The translations under genes and the position numbers were made by a program. A stretch of 11,159 bases of DNA from Physocladia obscura. Its lineage: Eukaryota; Chytridiomycota; Chytridiomycetes; Chytridiales; Chytriomycetaceae. Positions 1 to 6,244 of this stretch are shown in pieces (the first letter of the stretch is position 1; every line of letters begins with the position of its first letter). The notes below the pieces were generated by a model. That model had not been told where the DNA came from. It worked only from the letters and a program-made list of their open reading frames with translations, and did no database searches. Where the stretch lies: positions 1-11,159 of the forward strand of contig JADGJH010001231.1 in NCBI GenBank assembly GCA_027596945.1. Reading direction: 5' to 3'.

Positions 1-174
1 GTATTTCCTTGCGCAATTTTATTGCTGTTACTCTAAGCAATGGATTGTCAATTTACTTTGGTTTATTTTAGCAAAGCACTTCAAAGAGCAATTTGAGTCA
101 CAGAAACCTTTCTTTTGTCTTGTAATATGGATTTTCTCTATTGATCCAACTTGAATTGGTTAACTTGGCGATGA

Positions 175-342
175 GTGAAACTTGGCAAAGCCCCAGTAGT
201 ACATCATGAGTTTTTCTGGATGGAAAAGAAGGTGGATGTGCCAGTTAGGGTGAAGTTCAAGCCAGCAGGATGGCACTTCTCTAAGGTTCAGATTATTGGT
301 CAGAAAACTTTTCAACAGCTTAGTTTTGTAAATCTGGTTTGA
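175..342 (+). pseudogene. short coding-like remnant, unassigned
   Basis: A 55-codon open stretch lies between a TGA at 172-174 and a TGA at 340-342, with an ATG at 220. The translation has ordinary globular composition, with segments such as VDVPVRVKFKPAGWHFSKVQ and IIGQKTFQQL. Flanking codons in the same frame contain stops. It sits next to copia fragments and may be part of a decayed mobile element or a gene scrap, but I recognise no family. Short open frames of this size occur by chance, so the call rests only on composition. Confidence 0.2.
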
Positions 343-536
343 AGTTTTTCAGCTTGTGAATCCTGTAGAAGCAACTTCACTTGAATTTTTATAATTGGGT
401 ACAATAAATGCTAATTTTAGTTAGAACATTATTATCTATTTCCAGAACTTTTTTATTTTTTTAAACTGCCCAACTTCATGCCCCAAAAACCTTTTGTGCA
501 TCAATCCTTATGCCTCAACTTTAATTACAAAACAAG

Positions 537-700
537 TGGCCCCATCAAATCTGCAGTCCCTTAAGTTTCTTATAAGTAGTTTTCTGGGGGCAGAGTCCAC
601 CAGTTTCCCAAGTGATGCTGATTGACAGCTTGCATAAGTTGCAGGTCTTGCTTTCAGGTTGGGCAAAACGCAGGCAGACGGGGATGTTGCCAAGACACCC
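537..700 (-). mobile_element. Ty1/copia fragment: integrase C-end to RT linker
   Basis: On the minus strand an open frame reads LKARPATYASC, then KLVDSAPRKLL, then RNLRDCRFDG. This matches the layout of the segment after the copia integrase core, where the family shows a 'K.RP..FVGY', 'YRLYDP.T.K' and 'SRDV.FDE' series. Upstream the frame is less convincing and probably shifted. No RT motif follows downstream (lower coordinates), so only a short piece remains. The same segment occurs inverted at 1985-2106. This is a fossil, not an active element; family placement is by motif order only. Confidence 0.55.
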
Positions 701-904
701 CAAGTGCCAATTTTATTGAGAAACACAAAAATAAAATCAAAAGAATACAGGCACAAAGCTTGCGTAGTGGGCGGAGGGTAGGGGGAACAACTGCACTAGA
801 CGTGGGTTGTTAAAGAGAAAAAGATAAAGAAAATTTTCAACTTGACAAGTCTCCTTGCCTTGTTGAACTGGTTTTAATTAATCAAAACCTTGCCTGAATA
901 TTGG

Positions 905-1665
905 CAAGTGATTTAATTCCAACAGCATTCACCAATTTTTGACAAGATTTTGCTGGCAAAGCTTCTGTCATCCCATCTGCCCACATATCATAACCTCATA
1001 CTGAAACTAATTCAATATGCTTCTTCTTTAGATGATCACAAATAAAACTTTTTTTAACTTCTATGATTCATCTTTTTATGATGTACTGGGTTTGTTGCCC
1101 CTGCTATTGTTGATAACTTATTTTGAGCTATCTTTGTTTCACATCCTATAGGGTAACCAAGTTCAAATAAAACCTGTCAAAGCCATAATTCTTCCTTCAT
1201 GGCTTCTACCAATGCATAATATTCTGCTTCTGTATATGATTGTGCTGTACTATGAAACTATTGCATTTGCAAGGAAAATACATATCCAATTTTGGATTTT
1301 CTTTCCATGTCCATTGCATAATGGGCATTTGCATATCCATTAAAATTTTGAACTGCGTTTATTAAATACTCTTCTAAAGCAGATTCAGTTGGAATCACCA
1401 ATGCTTGCAATTCTGTTTTCTGATCAAAGATATCAAAATCCCATGTCCTCTTTAAGTGCTGACATAAATTTAACATTGCTTTCCATTCATAGTCTGTTGT
1501 ATCATTTTGATACTGAGATAGTGTGTGTGTATTACATAAATTATAACTGGTCTAGTGTATGAAGCAAGATGCATCATGTTCATAACATTAGTTCTGTACT
1601 CAGTATTCTTTTTTCTATTTAGGAGTGAAATTGATGCATTTTTAATTTATCCTGGTGTCATTGGT
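905..1665 (-). mobile_element. decayed Ty1/copia RT end and RNase H
   Basis: Read on the minus strand, the pieces in order are: YRTNVMNMMHLASYTRPVII (the 'YR.AVG.LMYLA..TRPDI.YAV' block at the RT end); a LSQYQ and YEWKAMLNLCQHLKRT block ('LS.F...P...H..A..R.L.YLKGT'); GYANAHYAMD and RKSKIGYVFSL (RNase H 'GY.DADWAGD..RKS.SGYVF'); SYTEAEYYALVEAMKEELWL; then NPVHHKKMNH and a terminal ADGMTEALPAK block ('ADILTK.LP'). Several in-frame stops interrupt it (for example before the TEAEYYAL block and in the segment after NPVHHKKMNH). Two RNase H acidic positions appear lost: GYADAD reads GYANAH, and the CDNQS position reads AQNKLS. No LTR or polypurine tract is evident downstream. Confidence 0.8.
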
Positions 1666-1761
1666 GTTACTTTCATTGCTATTGGAAACTGATTTCTGTT
1701 TATTTCTCTGTTTCACATTTTCATCTCAATCAAAAAATATCTTGTATACTTTGGTTGACTA

Positions 1762-2110
1762 ATCAAGGGTTTACTACTTTTAGAGGCAAAAACTCCTTAC
1801 AATCATTGGGGCTTGGCTTTTGAGCGTGCACTACACCTCAAAAACATACTACCAGTCATCTTACACAACATCAAATCACCATCAGGGGCTATAATTGGAG
1901 TACCACCACAAATCAGCCATCTGCATGCCTTTGTATGCCTAGCCTAGTATCTACTATATCCCAAAACCTCAGTTTCAAAGCCAGAACAAAAACTAAACAA
2001 GCTACTTGTGCAGGCTTTCAATCAGTACCTCTTGTAAAACTTGTGAACTCTGCCTCCAGAAAAACTACTTATAACAAACTTAAGGGACTGCAGATTTGAT
2101 GAGACCAAAT
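1762..2110 (+). mobile_element. decayed Ty1/copia integrase fragment
   Basis: An open stretch at 1762-1944 reads LLLLEAKTPYNHWGLAFERA, then LHLKNILP, then GVPPQISHLHAFVCLA. This matches the end of the copia integrase core ('ML..AKLP..FWGEA...A.YL.NR.P', 'TP.E...G..P.ISHLRVFGC'). It stops at TAG 1945 where the family continues with 'AYV.IP'. The continuation is recognisable in shifted frames, ending in LITNLRDCRFDET at about 2068-2106, the same block as in the minus-strand copy at 537-700. The element is therefore inverted relative to its neighbours and is dead. Recognisable copia coding does not continue past about 2110. Confidence 0.7.
1985..2106. repeat. inverted repeat arm, partner at 537-655
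   Basis: The plus-strand segment here and the minus-strand segment at 537-655 align over about 120 bases. They share an identical core, aaacttaagggactgcagat followed by ttgatg, and diverge more upstream. Both encode the same copia integrase/RT linker block, so these are two retrotransposon copies in opposite orientation, not terminal repeats of one element. The arms are about 1.3 kb apart. Confidence 0.7.
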
Positions 2111-2494
2111 TTCCGGGAAGGCTTGCTTCCCACAATGCACCCATTAACAATCAAGCTAAAGATTTATTCACCATCAACGTTAGCAATATTGATATCTGTT
2201 GAAGCCAAATTCCTTTCTGCTATCATCAAGCAACTCAAAATCAATAAATCCACAGCATTTGACATCACATTAGTTGCCTTAAGACATTATGATGCTCCTC
2301 TAAAACAACACCACTCAATTTTAAAAGCAATCAACCTTCTGGACTCCTGCTTGACACACTCTGGCACTTCAAAGGTCTGATCAACCATTGGTAGCCACAC
2401 CAGCACTTCTTTGGTCCAAATTAAATAAATAAAAAATAAACAAATAGTTTTTATTATTATACAATTTCCACAGCAAATTCAGCAAATTCTCCAT
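2111..2494. other. stretch without a recognised gene
   Basis: It follows the copia integrase fragment. A plus-strand frame stays open at 2096-2380 (95 codons, a true ATG at its start), but the product resembles nothing I know and lacks the expected copia RT motifs. It may be more element debris. From 2400 to 2465 the sequence is strongly AT-rich. No RNA gene or repeat is evident. Confidence 0.3.
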
Positions 2495-3304
2495 TTGTGT
2501 GCATCAAGAATTTCTTACAAAAGTTTAAATGGTCCAAATTTGTCACAAAATGAAATATTTAGCCTTTATTCTGCTGATTTCTACACTCTTGCCAAATGCT
2601 CAGCAAAATTTTTGTCTTTATCTCATCGAAAATATTCAACAACTTTTCAAGGAATTGAAATATATACAAGAGATTGTATTTTTGTGTGCTCTATTTTGAC
2701 TTTGAGTTTGTCGCCTTGGATGAATATTACATTTCTCATGAACCACTAATTGGAATATTCAAAAGCATTGAGCTACATGTTTTCACATCAATCAAACTTG
2801 CTAAAAATAAGATCAAAACAAATGCACCAGAAACACTGAATAATCTTTTGTGCTATCCAATTCCGCATCCATTATGCTCTTCTATGAAACTGTATGTTAA
2901 TTCTGATTATGACCATTTGATTGCAAAAAATGTCATTTGAAGAGCATGCAACTCAAATTTCAAGGGAATCAATGATGTTTTGATGCATATCATACCAAAG
3001 CAATGGTTTGATTGTGACTCTCAGGATGTAAAACTTGGTAAACTGGCTTTCTAAAAAGATGATTGAAAATGAAGATTTGGAAGCTGCTGACTTCATGAGC
3101 AAATTGCACAATCTTTATGCAGCTTTAGATGAAAGTAGAATTTCTGATGGAAACCAAATGAAATTTTCAAATGAAATGATTAGTTACATTATGTCAGAGT
3201 TTGGCAGCGAACTTCAGTCCACTGAAATATGCAATAATTCTCATTTCTTTGGCTTGTCATGGCAATTTGTACTTGGTGTTGAAGTATATGCAACTTTGTG
3301 GTGA
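2495..3304 (+). pseudogene. broken coding sequence of unknown family, first part
   Basis: Coding-like segments follow one another on the plus strand with frame changes. Frame 2 runs from 2495 to about 2690 and contains KYSTTFQGIEIYTRDCIFV. Frame 1 runs from 2674 to 2937 and contains FEFVALDEYYIS, and continues past a TGA at 2938-2940 with NFKGINDVLMHIIPKQWFDC. A further shift near 3030 returns to frame 2, where NWLSKKMIENEDLEAADF and DESRISDGNQMKFSNEMI run to the stop at 3302-3304. Composition is that of a helical, charged protein. At least two shifts and one stop within 800 bases point to decay, although unrecognised introns could explain some. I cannot name the family, and no transposase or RT motif is visible. 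Confidence 0.35.
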
Positions 3305-3779
3305 GAGATGTATATTACAAAACAAGTATAAATCTTTCTTCATAAAGTTAATGTTTATTTGTTTCTTTTCAAATAAAAGAAATAAATTGATTGTCTTAGT
3401 TTATTTCAATAAAGTTGAAATATAAAAATAGCTTTATTTATAGGCAGTTGATAAAAGCAAACAATCTTTATGAAAAGATTAAATTGATGCTGTTTCAACT
3501 GTGATACACCACTGCAGAGGTGCCAACAGAATCAACAGAGAACCACTGAAAAGAAACTGGTATGTTCACTAGTTAATAGTAAGAAACCAACTTGACTTAC
3601 TATAATGTTCAAATACAGGGAAACACACACTCTCCTGGATCATCCTACACAAGAGCATGGCTTGCATAGTAGACTAGAGAAGAGAGTGAGATATTGTCTG
3701 TAACATACAAGGGTGTTGAACATAAGCATTTTCATAAATAATTGTATTAGAAATCAATAGAAACATTTAGAAAATGTAG
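3305..3779. other. AT-rich stretch, possible intron/exon debris
   Basis: No clear gene. A candidate intron with GTATGT at about 3560 and a TTCAAATACAG acceptor near 3619 is visible. Short coding-like bits lie on the plus strand, such as NNLYEKIKLMLFQL near 3460-3505 and HTLLDHPTQEHGLHSRLEKR near 3625-3685, and all run into stops. They could belong to the same decayed gene as the flanking fragments. Confidence 0.2.
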
Positions 3780-4066
3780 AAAAGACAAAAAACAGTTGCA
3801 AGATACTATAGAGACATTCAAAGTCTCTTGTACCAACAGATTTGAATATGCTGATAGCCACAGAACATGTATTCACTGCTGGCACAGTCAACTTTTGGTA
3901 ACTTACTGGAATATCAACACTTGGACTTCTGAATGTTTCTTGAAATTTTGCTTTGCTCTCTGAAGAGATACTGAAGGAACTACAAGGTAATCCATCAAAC
4001 AAAGCTTTATTTTGTGGACACTCTAAGTTCTGCACAAACTATGTAGAACAGGTAATTGATATGTTT
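3780..4066 (+). pseudogene. broken coding sequence of unknown family, middle part
   Basis: One plus-strand frame (frame 2) reads as protein across about 280 bases but holds in-frame stops. The segments are NMLIATEHVFTAGTVNFW, then a stop, then LTGISTLGLLNVS, then a stop, then LLSEEILKELQGNPSNKALF and CGHSKFCTNYVEQ. It ends at a possible donor (CAG/GTAATT at 4050). The opposite strand is open for 94 codons over 3754-4035, so the coding strand is not certain. I prefer plus because the flanking remnants at 2495-3304 and 4100-4690 are also plus. No family was recognised. Confidence 0.27.
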
Positions 4067-4099
4067 TCTATTCCATTTTACTCAAAGGTATTTGCAGTT

Positions 4100-4688
4100 T
4101 TTCAACATTTCATGTGCTTCAAATCAAATACATGAAATGGGTCAAAATGATAAAGATACAACTGATAGATTGAAATAAAGCTGTGGACATGCTGAATATA
4201 TACAAAAAACCATTGATAATGAAAATAATACATTCTTTATGGGATTGAATAATGAGAATAAGTAAGATACAATATATTCCCAAATTCTAAAACTCAAAAC
4301 ACAAAACTTAAAAAAAAAAAAAAACAACTTTGACAGCACTTATTCACAGAAATCTTCATTTTGCACTTTCAACTCTTGGAATAAAGAAGTAGAAATTGAT
4401 GCTGCTACAAATGAGAACTGTCCAACACTTATCCCTCAAAACTTAAACATTATTCAAGTAACAACATCAAGAGAATATGCAAAAAGAAAAAAAAAATTGC
4501 AAAAAAAAAAAGGCTCCAAAATATTGTTTCTGATGAAAATAAAGAAAATTGATGATTTTATAACATGTAAAAAAATATTTTTTATCTATTTTATACAACT
4601 TTGTGTAATTACTTACTTTAACTTTATCAATATAAATTCATTTGTTGTGCAGTTTGTGGAATTGAAAACATCATTGAATTTTGATTAA
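4100..4688 (+). pseudogene. broken lysine-rich coding tail, unknown family
   Basis: Frame 0 reads as polar, Asn/Lys-rich protein over about 190 codons with only two stops (near 4182 and at 4263-4265). It is open from 4266 to the TAA at 4686-4688. Segments include HEMGQNDKDTTDRLK, AEYIQKTIDNENNTFF, NSWNKEVEIDAATNENCP and TLIPQNLNIIQVTTSREYAK, followed by Lys runs encoded by poly(A) tracts. The A runs at about 4311-4324, 4488-4497 and 4501-4511 may themselves be insertions. The last 23 codons overlap the first unit of a 148-base repeat, so the 3' end may not be original. It could be the C-terminal end of the decayed gene upstream; this is inference. Confidence 0.3.
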
Positions 4689-5063
4689 GAAAAATATTTG
4701 CAAAGCATAAAAAATTAATTTTTTTTCAATGCTGTCTGTTTGCTGTTTTTTATTATTATTCATCTGTAACTTCATCGATTTAAGTCCATTTCCAGCACAG
4801 TTTGCGGCACTGAAATCAGCGTTAAATTTTAACTTAGAATAAGGTGCGTAATACTTGAAAAAATGAGTGTATCTTGATTGCAGCAGAGCTAATGATTTTA
4901 TTACTACATGTTTCTAATTTTCTCAATTTGTGCCCAATTATGCTATACTTAGCAGAGTTAAAATCAAAAAAAAATTTCGAAATATAATTAGATTTAAAAC
5001 TTAAAATAAAATGTATTTTTGATTTTCTTGTTTGAAAAAAAATACGCCCCGACCTGGGATCGA
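4620..5063. repeat. three diverged tandem copies of a 148-base repeat
   Basis: Units start at 4620, 4768 and 4916, exactly 148 bases apart. By hand count, the first 72 bases of units 1 and 2 match at 52 positions with no gap. The first 70 bases of units 2 and 3 match at about 39 positions. The unit tails are poorly conserved. On the plus strand each unit start reads as a similar peptide ending in a stop (QFVELKTSLNFD, QFAALKSALNFNLE and YLAELKSKKNFEI), and the minus strand is also open in each. The three units are in three different frames, so one protein cannot carry them. The third unit ends against a tRNA-like sequence. Confidence 0.6.
5035..5042 (-). terminator. T8 run, Pol III-type terminator
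   Basis: Eight T residues on the minus strand start two bases after the tRNA-like acceptor end. This is where a Pol III terminator normally sits. It suggests that the tRNA fragment came with its native 3' flank. Confidence 0.45.
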
Positions 5064-5088
5064 ACCAGTGACCTCTCAATCATAACAG
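5045..5088 (-). tRNA. 5'-truncated tRNA-like sequence (3' half)
   Basis: On the minus strand a complete-looking T arm with loop TTCGATC is flanked by CTGG and CCAG, giving a B box GGTTCGATCCC. The 3' acceptor strand TCGGGGC and discriminator G follow. Two bases later comes a T8 run, as after a real Pol III gene. The 5' side keeps only CTGTTATGATTGAG, roughly an anticodon loop and the 3' stem. Beyond it lies a T-rich tract with no D arm, A box or complementary GCCCCGA strand. The anticodon cannot be assigned: GTT, TAT and ATG are each possible depending on how the loop is drawn. It is most likely a truncated tRNA copy or the tRNA-derived end of a SINE, not a working tRNA. Confidence 0.55.
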
Positions 5089-5089
5089 A

Positions 5090-5286
5090 AAAAAAAGAAA
5101 AAAAAAAAAAGCTCAATATGCTTGGCATTTTTTTTTGGAAAAAATTTTAAAATTTTTTTTTAAATACCTTGCCGTTTTTCTAACATAACACTGTTTGCTT
5201 GTCTCTTTTACATTCCTCATAATTTTGCGAAGTTTTTTGAAAAAACTTGCATTATGACAGCTGTATTCTTGTTTTAAGCAGTGTTT
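5090..5286. other. low-complexity AT tract, no gene seen
   Basis: The sequence is dominated by A and T homopolymers (a long A-rich run at 5089-5110 and T/A blocks at 5128-5165). I see no open coding frame, RNA gene or repeat unit beyond these. It separates the tRNA-like piece from the GC-rich island. Confidence 0.5.
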
Positions 5287-5292
5287 TTTATT
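5287..5292 (-). terminator. AATAAA poly(A) signal
   Basis: AATAAA on the minus strand lies 32 bases past the stop codon at 5324-5326. Another AATAAA at 5323-5328 overlaps that stop. These support minus-strand transcription ending here. Confidence 0.35.
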
Positions 5293-5323
5293 TTGCTTTT
5301 CAGCAGTACTTTTCTGGTATTTT

Positions 5324-5699
5324 TTATTTAGAAGTAATGCTCTTATTCTGAGCTGTTGTTTGCATATGACGTTGTTTTAAGGGCTGTACATCCATTCTCG
5401 GTATGTAGGCAGCGGACCCATTCGTAGCCGCTACTTCCTTTGTTTTGGGCCAGTAAGTCTGGCTTGCTGTACGCTGTTGCAGCAGCCTCCGTAGCCAGAG
5501 TCCTCCCAATACTAGCCAGTTGGGAAACGGAGTATTTTGACGAGATACTCACGGTTGAGACATCTGGGATGGGCAAATCCTGCAGAACAGGTACGTTGAA
5601 GTACTCCGAACGGACCCCAGAAACTTGCGGTGATGCCAGCACCAAGCCAAGTGTATGCCACAAAAGAGGGCCGGCAGGTAGCGCGGTCGCCGCCGCCAT
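5324..5699 (-). CDS. possible small two-exon gene, 98 residues, unknown function
   Basis: An ATG at 5697-5699 in good context (GCGATGG) opens 49 codons (5553-5699) beginning MAAATALPAGPLLWHTLGLV, a mildly hydrophobic N-terminus. A consensus donor, GTGAGT, follows at 5552. An acceptor, GCAACAG, at 5474 would remove 79 bases, matching the other introns here. It joins in frame to 49 more codons (5324-5473), including TYWPKTKEVAATNGSAAYIP and a basic tail. AATAAA overlaps the stop and another lies at 5287-5292. Alternatives are the unspliced minus-strand frame 5343-6053, which is open for 236 codons but has no ATG at its start, and a plus-strand frame 5440-6060. The region is GC-richer than its surroundings. 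I do not recognise the product. Confidence 0.35.
5474..5552 (-). other. candidate 79-base intron
   Basis: The donor GTGAGT is a strong match and the acceptor is GCAACAG. Removal keeps the frame and swaps the C-terminus for the one encoded at 5324-5473. An acceptor GGCTAG 41 bases after the donor is also possible but breaks that frame. Confidence 0.35.
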
Positions 5700-6225
5700 C
5701 GCAAAGAGAGAATCGTCAGGGATAGACTCTTTTTTAATTACCTGCTCGCCCAATTCCAACGACACGCTCGCGACTAATTGTGCGCCGCAGCACACAACTG
5801 TCGCGAATCCGTGGTCACTGTTGATCCTGTTTTTTTTGTCCCTGTCATCGATGCTCCTTCCAGGACAACTCTGCTGGCCGCATTCACGCATACCCATCCC
5901 CGACACCACCACCACCGCCGCGCGTTCGCGTTTCTCCCCCACCACAACCACAGCTACGCCAAGCGCGCGACAGCAGTCACTGGTTGCCTGTTTATTAGTT
6001 ATGGTTGGAAAAAGGGACCACCTGCTGCACTTCCTGTCAAACTGCCGAAGCAATTTTTGACAAATTCCTTGTTGTAAAATGAACTTTTAAAAGCTGCATA
6101 TACCATGCAGTATAGCTGGGATTTCAAGATGACATCCGCATTCTGTTTTATTCATGTCAGTTCAAGATGTGATGGAAGTCATGATTGAAAAGAAAAATAG
6201 AAAGTAAATTGTAAGGAAAAATTAT
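5700..6225. other. GC-rich interval between the small gene and the oxidase 3' end
   Basis: From about 5700 to 6000 the sequence is clearly richer in G and C than the AT-rich flanks, with many CG dinucleotides and a CAC/ACC-rich tract near 5905-5950. Both strands stay open here, which GC-rich DNA does readily. It may be the promoter and 5' leader of the small minus-strand gene, or an additional upstream coding part of it. In-frame ATGs occur near 5903. From 6060 to 6225 it is AT-rich with nothing recognisable. Confidence 0.3.
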
Positions 6226-6231
6226 TTTATT
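6226..6231 (-). terminator. AATAAA poly(A) signal of the oxidase gene
   Basis: AATAAA on the minus strand begins 14 bases after the TGA stop of the alcohol oxidase gene and suggests a very short 3' UTR. Confidence 0.6.
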
Positions 6232-6244
6232 TGGCAAGATATTT

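Noticed and set aside
1521..1532. GT-rich microsatellite
   Set aside because: Only a few repeat units; not notable in AT-rich DNA.
3754..4035. Minus-strand open frame of 94 codons
   Set aside because: It has no ATG-supported start that I trust, no motif and no neighbouring minus-strand coding. It lies opposite a plus-strand segment that also reads as protein. I kept only the plus-strand reading, with low confidence.
3035..4060. Reading the in-frame stops as sense codons under an altered genetic code
   Set aside because: The alcohol oxidase and hydrolase genes use standard TGA and TAA stops at their expected ends, so decay is the simpler explanation.
4492..4619. A possible fourth unit upstream of the 148-base repeat array
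   Set aside because: Some likeness can be seen around 4516-4560, but the spacing is about 128 bases and the match is mostly A/T, so I could not support it.
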